Assembly: GCF_043290135.1 (NCBI RefSeq)
Contig: NW_027464588.1
Coordinates: forward strand, 7,291,501-7,355,500
Reading direction: 5' to 3'
Length of the DNA stretch: 64,000 bases
From: Rhipicephalus microplus
Taxonomy: Eukaryota; Arthropoda; Arachnida; Ixodida; Ixodidae
Both the position numbers and the translations under genes were made by a program. The stretch's first letter is position 1, and every line of letters starts with the position of its first letter. The notes under the pieces were generated by a model, which saw nothing but the letters and a program-made list of their open reading frames with translations, did no database searches and had not been told where the DNA came from. Below, piece after piece: positions 54,950 through 64,000 of this stretch.

Positions 54950-55858
54950 GAAATGAAATCCCGGTTAAGGCAAGAATTTCAGGGTTTCTGGACGCGGGCA
55001 TCATCAGACCATTCACATCGTCGTCTGCTTCAACAATTACGATCGTGCCTAAATAAGATGAATTACTTCACTTATGCGCGGATTGCAAGCTTATCAACCG
55101 CCAGACCGACCAGTTCCCGTTTCATATGCGAAAAATAGACGAAATCATCGATGAACCAGTGGATGCGACTAGTCCTCTATATTTGATTTGAGGAAAGGAT
55201 ACCGGTAAGTACGCTTGACGGAATACACGAAAAAGTTCACGGTGTTTGTTACACCATTTGACCTGTTCGAATACAACCGACTTCCGTTCGGGTGGAAGAA
55301 CTGCGGTACATTGTTTTGAGAATATGATGAACAGTGTACTCGGAGACTTTAATAGAAAGCTTTGTGATGTGTACGTTGACAATACCGTAGTGTATTCAAG
55401 GACAAGAGACGACCATATATCTTACTTTTCAGCAGTATTGCAAGCACTCAGTGATGCAAGACTAAAATCAGCGAAGAAAACTGAGTTCTTTTGTCAAACA
55501 GTGGTATTTTCAGACAGGCGCCAAACAGAGAGTAGATGACAAAACGAAGAGTACCAAAGAATAAAGCATGCAGCGAATTAGATCTGATGCGGAGCCCCAC
55601 GACGTTTCTTCAATTCCTGTGGTTATAGGACTTGCAGGGCACTTCCGAGCATTTGTAACAGACTAGGCCAAGAAGACCAATTGCCTCGTAACCTTGACAT
55701 AAAAAGGTGTTCCGTTCTTGCGGACGGATAAATGTGAAATTATCTTTGTAAAGCTAAAGGCCACCATTTCCTGTGACCCTGTATTGACGTTTCAGATTTT
55801 ACCTTAGTATTCAAACTCTAAATCGATGCTTCCCATCAAGGAACTGGGGCTGTTTTTA

Positions 55859-56303
55859 GATGCGGAAGCATCTTATACTCGCGCCTTGTAGTGCGCCGTC
55901 CGCACCGCTTCTCCTTCGAGAACATTCGACAGCTGACAGCGCATGCGCCATCGCGCCGTCGCCATCTGTGCCGCGCGCGCGCTTCTCCTTCGAGAACATT
56001 CGACAGCTGACAGCGCATGCGCCGTCGCGCCGCTGTATATATACTCAAGGTCGGCGCTCGCTCAGTTGCCACTCGTCGGTTGGTTTGTACGGCGCGTCGA
56101 CGTCCAAGGTCGCGGTGAAATGAATTCCAACGAATCCACAAACACAATGATCGACGTCCCTTCAACCAGCGCCGCCCTTTCGCATACGTGTGTACGTGTT
56201 CACTCATTTAACACCCCCTCCTACAACCACGTTAACCAATTTAGCCATCGACCCAAGTAAGTCGCACTTTAACACCCCGTTCACCAATTATATGCTCCGC
56301 ATC
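55859..56303 (+). mobile_element. Inverted-repeat-bounded insert carrying a heat-shock-type promoter
   Basis: It begins GATGCGGAAGCATCTTATA and ends TTATATGCTCCGCATC, short inverted ends that differ by a few bases. It interrupts gypsy pol exactly between GTGAVF and the following residues. Contents: a duplicated 53-bp block (55906-55958 and 55980-56032), a TATA box, an initiator, a 46-codon open frame (56120-56260) and a GTAAGT splice donor at 56257. GC-rich in an AT-rich setting. No target duplication was found, so the mechanism is unknown. Confidence 0.6.
55906..56069 (+). promoter_or_regulatory. Two heat-shock elements, palindromes, TATA box, initiator
   Basis: HSE1 (55914-55928) and HSE2 (55988-56002) each read TTCnnGAAnnTTC with perfect 5-bp spacing, the trimer binding site of heat-shock factor. 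Each is followed by GCGCATGCGC, an NRF-1-like palindrome. TATATATA (56036-56043) lies 28 bases before the A of TCAGT (56062-56066), the standard TATA-initiator distance. Together they form a textbook heat-inducible core promoter on the plus strand. Confidence 0.65.
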
Positions 56304-57727
56304 CTCCTCAGTGTTCCCCCGAGTGAAGCTGCGGGCAATTTTTTTTTTTACCAAAGAAATGACAAAGAGGATATGACTCGACAAGTACAAGGGATCAGAT
56401 ATTTTTTAGATACGTTTACCGAAACCCAAATTAATATTACATCAAAGAAAAAGAACTAGTGGTTGCTAAGGCCTTGAGTTATTTTAGAGCATACTTGAAA
56501 GGGAGATGTTTTATTTAAACTGTTCACCGACAGCCCGACCTTCACCTATCGGCGGCTTCTCGCACAGCCAAAGGGGAGAATTGCGCGTTAGATAAGCGAA
56601 ATTCAACAGCACAAGTTCGATGTAGCTCATCGTCCGGGACAAAGTCACCAAGATGCGGATGCAATATCCAGAACACACATTCCCCAAGACAAGACAGTTG
56701 AGCACGTAAACTTGGCAAGGCTGTGGGAAGGAACTACTGAATTGATATTTAGAAATGGAATAGTACATGTAGCTGATGCCGAAGTGGAAACCATTCTGAG
56801 GCTCTACTACAATAGCCCGAAATCTGGAGGGCACGATGAATTTCGAAGAACGTACAGGAAGCTAACTGCAAGGTTCACGTGGACGAACATGAAGGCGGGT
56901 ATTACATTAAAACGTGCCACGAATGCCGGGTCTTCAAAGAAAGTTTTGTCCACAATAAACGATAACGCCGAAACACTCTGAGGTACCTCTGGAGGTACTG
57001 CACCTCGACTTTGCCGAAATGAAGAAGGTAAGGACATGCTAAAAATGCAAGCATCTCTGGTTGTCAAGGAGTGCACGCGCCATGTTGCTGCTAAGGCAGG
57101 CAGAGAAGATACGAATGCAGTAATTTCATATCTCAAACGGGAAATCTTCAAAGACGTTAGATGGAAGCCGACAGATGGAAACAACGGAAAAGAGAAGTCC
57201 CCCTATTGAAACGTCGTCCAGCTTGTCTGAGGCAGCTCCACTGTTAACCCTGATTATCTCAAAGATGGTAATAAAATTCTTGCCGAGAACAGACCGGCTT
57301 TCCAAAGTCCTAAGCTTCGACAATGTGCAGAAAAGAAAAGGGCATAAAATTACGCTTTGCAGTCCAACATCAACCTGAAGACAAATTCTTGGCTTTCGGA
57401 AAATCAAGTTGGCTGCCCCCTGATATTGAGCAGGGTTTAGTGGACAATGTTTTCCTCCAAATACAACATATGGTGGCAGAGTGGAACCAACGATATAGCC
57501 CCCCGCAGGGGCGCCTGCGCAAGTAGGCGTTTGGTGTGTAGCGACACCACGGACCCGAGCTAACGGGAGGGGGGGTTTCGGCCCCCTCCCACGCCTAGCC
57601 GCACGTGGCTTTGCCGTGTTCGGGGAAAAGGGGATCCTGGGGGTTGAGCCGACGCTGGGTGATTGGACCTTTAAGGCCCCCAGGAAAAGGCAACATACCC
57701 CTTTGGCCCTGGCTTCACGTAGACAGG

Positions 57728-57765
57728 CACCCCCGGATTGACCCGCCTGGGTCAATCCGGGGGTG
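57728..57765. repeat. 17-bp perfect hairpin in the LINE 5' UTR
   Basis: Arms CACCCCCGGATTGACCC and GGGTCAATCCGGGGGTG pair perfectly around the loop GCCT. It lies 278 bp before the ORF1 ATG. Confidence 0.95.
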
Positions 57766-58042
57766 TTTGTCGGCAGTCGCCTTTTCCTGTCTCCCCCTCA
57801 CATCTTCGTCTTTTCTCTTACTTCAAATCTTTCCTGTCCTCTACTCTTTTCCATTGACTTCCGTGTTTCCTGGCGGCAAGGGTTAACCCTGTGTGGCTAT
57901 CCTACCTTGGATATGCCATATTCGTTTATAGTGGTGGTGTACAGCTGGCGTTGCAGGTCCTGTGCTTACAGACCCAGCAGCGTCCCCTTGTAGGACTCCA
58001 TGGTGGGTGACTGGCACCGCTGTGGAAAATAAACCTTTTCCA

Positions 58043-59155
58043 ATGGCTAGTTCCTTCCCCCCACTCCCTGATCGCCCTCAGAAAAGAGGGCGCACCGAAG
58101 AAGTATTCCAGTTTTTTGGTCACCAGAGAGTATCCTTTCCCCGATTCCACGTTATCCACGCTGACACACCCGGCAAACCAGTGAGAACAATTTCACCTTT
58201 TCTTGTTTCGAAGTCTTTGACAGAAATCTTTGGCCCAGGGTATAAAGCATCGAGAATGACAAGTGGTGACCTCCTGTTGGAGCTCCGCGACCAGAAACAG
58301 TATCAAAAATTGTCTAATCTAGTGAAATTTGGAGATAACAAATTAATAGCAACCCCACACCGAACCATGAACACCACCCGTGGCGTTGTTTCAGATGATG
58401 ACCTGTTACGGCTTACGGAGGCTGAACTCCTGGAGGGTTTCAGCGAACAGAATGTCATCAACGTGAAGTGAATTAGGATAAGGCGTGATGGAAAAGAAGT
58501 CCACACTAAGCACTTAATACTTACCTTCAATTCTAGTGTGCTGCCCGACTCCGTTGAGGCTGGGTATATCAAGCTTCGAGTGATGCCATATATACCAAAC
58601 CCTCTCCGATGTTTCAAATGCTAGCGGTTCAGCCACAGTTCACAGAACTGCCGAGGCCGCCTAATTTGCGCCAAATGCAGTGCTGAAAAACACACATCTG
58701 AAGCCTGTGAAAACTCTCTTCACTGTGCGAACTGTAATGGGGAGCATGCCGCATACTCACGGTCATGCCCATGCTGGAAAAAAGAAAAGTAAATTGTCAC
58801 AATTAAAGTAAAACCAAACATTTTCTTTAAGGAGGCACGAAGGCAGGTGTCCTACTTACAAGAAACCAGCTTTGCCGAAGTGGCGCGTCAGGGGGCAGCG
58901 CCACGACGGCCTCGGGCGGCTGCCTGGCACACGCGTAGTGAGCCGGCGGTGACGCCATCCGCACCCTCGGTGGTTGCAGCCAGTGCTGCTCCCCCATCGA
59001 AGAAGGACCCACCCATTTCCGGGCTGGGGGCCGCGAAGGCCTTCTCTTTAGAGGCGAGGGCCTCAAAACAACTGCAGCGCTCGCAAGCGCTTGTCCAGTG
59101 CCTCGCTAGAGGCAATGGACACAACTCCGAGCGCGAGGGCGCAGCAAGCGCCTAA
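58043..59155 (+). pseudogene. I-group LINE ORF1 (three CCHC knuckles), three in-frame stops
   Basis: ATG 58043 opens a frame that stays in register to 59153, interrupted only by TGA 58469, TAG 58622 and TAA 58790. The N-terminal half has ISPFLVSKSLTEIFGPGY and the VVSDDDLLRLTEAELLEGF region of I/Jockey-type ORF1. The C-terminal half has knuckles CFKC-x-RFSHSSQNC, CAKCSAEKHTSEAC and CANCNGEHAAYSRSC, followed by the conserved FKEARRQVSY and an Ala/Ser-rich tail. Such Gag-like proteins package LINE RNA. There is no frameshift. Confidence 0.85.
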
Positions 59156-59272
59156 GGATCGGCGCGACTCCGTCGACCGATCCAAAAAAGAAAAATCTCG
59201 TGTCGCGGCCCCTGAAAAGGGTCCGTGAGCTAATTTTCCATCCTTGAGCACACAGCACAAAACACATCTAAA

Positions 59273-62200
59273 ATGGACACGCAGATTTTACAGTGGAATG
59301 TGAGAGGACTTCTCCATAACCTCTATGTTATTAGAGAACTCCTTAATAAACATACTCCAAAGGTGCTGTGTGTTCAGAAAACACATCTCAAGTCCACACA
59401 AACAAACTTTCTAACGCAATATGCCATCTTTCGCAAAGACCTTGACGACGCTGCCGCCTCGTCGGGTGGTGTCACTATAATAGTTGATAAAGGTGTTGCC
59501 TGTAAGCAATTAATCCTCCGAACTTCTCTTGAGGCAGTTGCTGTCCGAACAGTGCTGTTCGGGAAGCTACTAACAATTACTTCTATTTACATTCCTCCGT
59601 GCTATCAACTTTCGAAGACAGAATTTCAAAGCTTCATTGATGAACTTCCTCCGCCATATATAGTCGTTAGTGATCTAAATGCACATAATCCTCTATGGGA
59701 CGACTCCCGTTTGGATGCACGAGGACGCCTAATAGAACACTTTCTGTTTTAGTCAGGTGCATGTTTACTTAACAAAAAAGAATCAACATATTATAGCACT
59801 ACAAACAACACATACTCTTCTATAGACCTGAGTATTGTCTCGAGTACACTAATTCATTATATGGAGTGGTTTTTTCTCAAGAACCCCTTTGGGAGTGACC
59901 ACTTCCCGATAATGTGGAAGCTAACTAAAGAAGATACATGCTTGCCTGACTTTCCTCGTTGGAACACCAAGTCAGCCAACTGGGAACTGTTCCGAGAAAA
60001 CCCATTTTCAGATGAAAAGGACATTGCTAGATGAGAAGGACATTGCAGCATCGTCATTTTAATATAGACGATGCTGTGGCATACCTAACAGATTTTATTA
60101 TTGACGGCGCAGTGAAATGTATTAAGCAAACTAACGGAATGACTAATAAGCGTCGCATCCCATGGTGGAATGACGATTGTTGGAAAGCACAAAATAGTCA
60201 AAATAATGCTTGGAGATTACTCCGAAGTTACCCAATGGCTGAAAACCTCGTCAATTTCAAACAGGTGCAGTCACAAGCTACAAGAACGCGTCGTCTTGCA
60301 AAGAAAGAAAGTTGGAATATGTACATCTCTGGTATCAATTCTTACACCGACGAAACAAAGGTTTGGAATAGGGTAAACAAGTTAATGGGTCGGGAGTCAC
60401 ACCCCCTACCATTGGTAAATAGCCTAGGTGAGCCTAGAGGAGCAGGCGGACTGCCTAGGCGAACACTTTGAATACATCTCAAGTGCATCAAACTATACAA
60501 AAACGTTCTTAAAATTCAAAGAACGCGAAGAGCGGCAGCCCCTTAAATGTAAACGTCTGTCCAGTGAGACTTACAACTGTCCATTTACATTGGCTGAACA
60601 TAAGGCATCTCTTGCGCGCTGCAACAAGTCGGCGCCAGGTGTCGATCGTATAACATACGAAATTGTCAAGTACCTTCACCCCGAAGCACTAAAACACTCC
60701 TAACTCTCTTTAATATCATGTGGGCAGCTGGGTATATTCTATTGTCCTGGAAAGAAGCTATAGTCATCCCAGTACTTAAACAAGGCAAAGATCCGTCCTT
60801 GGCTTCCTGCTACAGGCCAATAACGCTAACAAGCTGTCTATGCAAACTATATGACAAAATGATAAAGCGGCGCTTAATCCACTTTTTAGAAAGTAACAGT
60901 ATACTAGACCCCCTTCAGTGTGGTTTCAGAGAGGGGAGGTCGACAACAGACCACCTTGTTCGCATAGAGACATACATCAGAGATGCATTTATTCATAGGC
61001 AGTTTGTACTTTCAGTATTCCTAGACTTAGAGAAGGCGTACGACACCACATGGCGATTCGGGATTCTCCGCGATCTTGTCACCATGGGCATCTGTGGGAA
61101 CATGTTCAACACAATCAAAAGTTGTCTGTCTAACCGAACCTTTCGCGTAAAAGTGGGAAATGCTCTTTCTAGAACTTTTACCCAAGAGACTGGTGTTCCG
61201 CAAGGGGGCGTGCTTAGTTGCACACTCTTTCTTGTAAAAATGAACACCCTGCAGTCAGTCATTCCAAGTGCGATGTTTTATTCCGTGTATGTTGGTGATG
61301 TGCAGATGAGTTTCAAATCATGCAATATGTCTATCTGCAAACGACAAGTGCAGCTTGGAATGAATAAATTCTCTAAATGGGCGGACGAAAATGGTTCTAA
61401 AATAAACACGAAGAAAAGTACTTGCATACTTTTCTCCAACAAACGAGGGGTAATGCCTCTACCAAGTGTTACGATCAAGGGAGACCAACTCTCTGTGAGC
61501 AGTGAGCATAAATTCCTGGAACCACTTTATATTCTAAGCTGACGTTTATTTCCCATATTAAATATGTCAAAATGAAATGTTTGAAAGCGATGAACATCCT
61601 AAAACTCCTGTCACGTACAACATGGGGTAGTGATCTAAAGTGCCTCTTGGAGTTATACAAAAGCCTTGTCGGGTCGCGCCTTGATTAACGCCAAGTGCAT
61701 TAAAAATCCTAGACCCCGTTCACCATCTGGGTATCCGACTTGCAACCGCTGCTTTCAGGACATGTCCGATCCAGAGCCTCTATGTAGAGTCGAATCAGTG
61801 ATCACTTCACCTGCAGCGATCCTATAGCAGTTTCACATATTTTATAAAGGTACGCGCAAACATCAAGCATCCATCTTATTCAACTATAAACGATATGACC
61901 GCTGCCACCCTCTTCCATAATCGACCCACAGTGAGAAAGCCGTTCTCTTTGCATGTGAGAAACTTAAGTGAGGAAATGGGTGTTCCGCTGCTAGAACTTT
62001 GTCCTACGCCCACAGCGATACTTTTACTGCTATGGCAGTTGCAGCTTATACACTGTGACACCTCATTTGTCGAGATCACTAAACACGCACTATAAGCACA
62101 TATTAAAATGCATTTCCGAGAACTCCAGTCCAACTACTCATGGTTAGAGTTTTATACCGACGCTTCTAAGTCGCATGCAGGGGTGGCTTATGCAGCCGTC

Positions 62201-63009
62201 GGACCATCCTTCTCGGAATCCGGTGTGCTGCACCCTGAAAGAAGTATATTTACGGCTGAGGGTTATGCACTATTGTCGGCTGTGAAGCATATACGGAAAT
62301 CAGACATACAAAAATCTATTATATTTACAGACTCACTAAGCATCGTAAATGCATTAGGATCACCTTTAAGGTTAAGAAATTCGGTAATAATTGAGTTGTA
62401 TTCCGTCCTATGTACTGCGTACATGTCCAACCAGCATGTCACTATTTGCTGGGTACCTGGCCATAGAAGTATCGAGGGCAACGTGTTAGCTTACCGAATG
62501 GCCACGTCAATTATATTGCGGGCTATTAACCCTACTGCTACTGTCCCTGCAACAGACCGAAAACCCTTCCTACGTAAAAAACTGCGACTCCACTGGCAAC
62601 GATTGTGGGACACAGAAATAAATAATAAGCTTCACTTGATTAAGCCGCAGTTAGGTTACTTGCCCTCCGCTGCGAGAACACGGTGAACTGCTGTCCTATT
62701 CTGTCGCCTCAGAATAGGACACACTTCTCGTACCCATAACTTTCTGCTGACTGGCGATGAACCTCCTACTTGTAGTAGACGTGGCGAGAGGCTAACCGTC
62801 CTCCACGTCCTCTTGGAGTGTCCGGAAGCTGAAAGAGAAAGAAAGAAATATTTTCCTTTAGCATACCACTATCACCTTCCCTTACATCCGATTATGTTTC
62901 TCGGCGAAGAGCCGCTTTTTGATGCAAAATCAATTCTAAGCTTTTTAAAAGATGCAGTATTGAATGTTTTCAGTCCAACACTGAATGTTTTTAGCCCAAC
63001 AAGTTCATA
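59273..63009 (+). pseudogene. I-group LINE ORF2: AP endonuclease, RT, RNase H
   Basis: ATG 59273 starts the endonuclease (LQWNVRGLLHN, VLCVQKTHL, IYIPP, VVSDLNAHNPLW, FGSDHFPI). There is a TAG at 59750, and a 19-bp tandem duplication at about 60009-60046 shifts the frame. RT: SAPGVDRITYEIVK, RPITLTSCLCKLYDK, LDLEKAYDTTW, TGVPQGGVLS and YVGDVQ, where the usual YADD pair is changed and the enzyme is dead. RNase H (62108-62686): YTDASKSH, TAEGYAL, TDSLSIV, WVPGHRSIEGN, with the last Asp replaced by Tyr (VLAYRMA). The C-terminal tail (LECPEAERER) ends at 63009 after a short internal duplication NVFSPT. The changed endonuclease box (VQKTHL for the usual QETHL) is a further defect. Confidence 0.85.
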
Positions 63010-63364
63010 GCGCATTCTCTGTTCAGAGGATGCCGCTGTGATAGCAGCTTTCAATGAGCCGAGGCCTCCATGCTCTTTTTTAAGGGCTCTGTCGAGGCAC
63101 TGGTGCTCCATGCCAAGTTTTTATTTCACATACATATCACTTTTAAACCATTTTTATACCTCCATAGCACACAACATTTGTCATTGCCATAATTTTACTA
63201 TATGTATATTTTTACGCCCCTACAGCGACTGTTTTTCAGGCCCATTTACAGCCACGTCACATCTGTTTTATCCACACTGCACATCGCACAGTTCATTATC
63301 ATTGCTCTGGCGCTCATTGGCCATATCTGGCCCTTGCGCCAATAAACTCCACTAATCAATCAAT

Positions 63365-63601
63365 CAACGATATAGCCATACAATGAATAGAAGTTTTGAT
63401 AAGCGTCATCGATCAAAGATCCCTGATGTGCAGCCTGCAAGCATGGTCCTCTTGCGAAAAGGACATGACTCTAAGTCTCATGTTACTGGTCTCTACTTCC
63501 GCATCACGACCACGAAGCGACAAGGTGTACTGAACGCGGTATATTACCAGGGACCTCCGCGCAAGGTCGAAAAGGCATATCTATCAAACATATTGTTTTA
63601 A
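63365..63601 (+). pseudogene. Gypsy pol C-terminal end, resumed after the LINE
   Basis: From the second copy of the target duplication the gypsy frame resumes and encodes a basic tail (SFDKRHRSKIPDVQ, VLLRKGHDSKSH, YFRITTTKRQGV). It ends at TAA 63599. It is in frame with the part ending at 57500. The module binds the LTR-integrase complex in related elements. Confidence 0.75.
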
Positions 63602-63652
63602 GACTACATCGCACTGAAGAAGCAAGAGAGACAGACAGCGAGCAAGACGACG

Positions 63653-63761
63653 TGATCCTGGGATGTGGGGCACGCTCTTGCTTGCCATTTCGGATTACGC
63701 TTGGCGTCGTGCAAATATATTTCAACTATAAACTCGTTTCTCTGTGTGCCCACCCATAACA
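63653..63761 (+). mobile_element. Possible short gypsy LTR or LTR end
   Basis: It ends CCCATAACA directly before a primer site and contains a TATA-like AAATATATTTC at about 63714. The left end (TGATCC at 63653, after a purine-rich tract) is only a guess. No second copy is in the window to test it. Confidence 0.4.
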
Positions 63762-63764
63762 GTT

Positions 63765-63782
63765 TGGCGGAGGTGCTGGGTA
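63765..63782 (+). promoter_or_regulatory. Primer-binding site of a gypsy element
   Basis: TGGCGGAGGTGCTGGGTA starts three bases after the presumed LTR end and has the form of a tRNA primer site. A related TTGGTGGAAGGTGCGGGGT lies at 29908. Confidence 0.6.
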
Positions 63783-63864
63783 GCAAAGCACGTCGGAGCT
63801 TCGCAGCAGATGCCAAGTTGACGCTTATAACATATCTACCGACAGGAATGATGCGCCAACAGCC

Positions 63865-64000
63865 ATGCCCAACGCATCAACGGCGCCCACCTCACCTACG
63901 GTCATTGTGACCACTCCACCCCGCGATCCTTGCAACTTTTGGGACACTGACGGCGAAGACGTCGATGAGTGGCTCCAACTCTACAAGCTCGTTAGTGAAA
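63865..64000 (+). CDS. Gypsy gag, N-terminal part (runs off the window)
   Basis: ATG 63865 opens a frame with a Thr/Pro-rich start and the gag signature RDPCNFWDTDGEDVDEWLQL, open to the window edge. Gypsy gag proteins of ticks characteristically contain DxEDVxxWLxxYxxV. It is 83 bases downstream of the primer site, as expected for a first ORF. The frame is intact over the visible part, so this element may be younger than the pol remnant upstream. Confidence 0.75.
   Translation, partial: MPNASTAPTSPTVIVTTPPRDPCNFWDTDGEDVDEWLQLYKLVSE

Larger units (their letters stand above)
54950..57500 (+). pseudogene. Gypsy pol remnant: RT, RNase H, integrase
   Basis: In order, in shifting frames: RT start with FLDAGIIRPF and IDEIIDEPVDAT; FTVFVTPFDLFEYNRLPFG (about 55240-55300); VYVDNTVVYSR (the usual VYLDDIVVFSR, with the second Asp of the catalytic pair replaced by Asn); and RT thumb LAGHFRAFV. 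After the insert: RNase H KKELVVAKALSYFRAYLKGR and AHRPGQSHQDADAISR. Integrase zinc finger SGGHDEFRRTYRKL and CHEC follow, then the core HLDFAEM (first Asp) and a second motif with the usual SDNGPAF reading AENRPAF, and finally the C-terminal AEWNQRYS at the LINE junction. Catalytic changes and many stops show it is dead. Confidence 0.8.
57501..63364 (+). mobile_element. Full-length I-group LINE, 5.86 kb, with 13-bp target duplication
   Basis: Bounded by a perfect duplication CAACGATATAGCC (57488-57500 and 63365-63377). It contains a GC-rich 5' UTR, a zinc-knuckle ORF1, an endonuclease-RT-RNase H ORF2 and a 3' UTR ending AATAAACTCCACTAATCAATC repeats. The gypsy reading frame continues across the junction when the insert and one duplication copy are ignored, which confirms the boundaries. 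Both ORFs have stops, so the copy is complete in length but inactive. Confidence 0.93.
54950..63761 (+). mobile_element. Decayed Ty3/gypsy element with two insertions
   Basis: Pol runs from about 54950 to 57500 and resumes at 63365-63601 after a 5.9-kb LINE; a smaller insert occupies 55859-56303. A purine-rich tract at 63615-63648 precedes a possible LTR (about 63653-63761). Gag, protease and the 5' LTR are not recognisable upstream. Confidence 0.75.

Overview
This window looks like the genome of a hard tick (Ixodida, probably Metastriata such as Rhipicephalus). The main evidence is several copies of a tRNA-derived SINE that I recognise as Ruka-like, a family described from Rhipicephalus. Degenerate tick-type I-group, RTE, CR1/L2 and Tx1 LINEs, a Penelope-like element and Ty3/gypsy elements point the same way. 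There are no operons, ribosome binding sites or other prokaryotic features. This is AT-rich intergenic or intronic DNA filled with nested transposable elements, with at most three small candidate pieces of host genes.

Layout. 1-9.2 kb: the 3' part of an almost intact I-group LINE, two candidate host exons split by a SINE, then two decayed LINE remnants with RNase H domains and another SINE. 9.5-17.3 kb: a gypsy LTR/gag scrap, a minus-strand RNase H remnant, a solo LTR, a GC-rich LTR-like block and a minus-strand Penelope-like element with a 50-bp snapback palindrome. 17.6-28.6 kb: two inverted copies of a minisatellite-bearing repeat flank a Tx1/L1-type LINE (split by a second solo LTR) and an RTE LINE (split by a SINE). 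29.8-34 kb: an internally deleted gypsy element with both LTRs, and a minus-strand CR1/L2-like LINE split by a SINE.

35.4-39.9 kb holds the most interesting object, an almost intact CR1/L2-like LINE. It starts with tandem 315-bp monomers that are in frame with ORF1. Each monomer encodes a signal-peptide-like, cysteine-rich 105-residue segment, and ORF1 then carries a 2A ribosome-skipping motif before its coiled-coil/RNA-binding part. ORF2 (endonuclease plus RT) lies in the same frame beyond a single UGA. 40.4-44.3 kb holds a LINE tail, a symmetric candidate host exon on the minus strand and a 5'-truncated CR1-like LINE. 44.3-53.4 kb is largely unrecognised.

53.4-64 kb: a candidate small secreted-peptide gene with a MITE in its intron, then a decayed gypsy element. 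The gypsy element carries two insertions. One is a 445-bp inverted-repeat-bounded insert with two perfect heat-shock elements, a TATA box, an initiator and a splice donor. The other is a full-length 5.9-kb I-group LINE with an exact 13-bp target duplication. The window ends in the LTR end, primer site and gag start of a further gypsy element. Because the insertions are nested, their relative ages can be read from the sequence.
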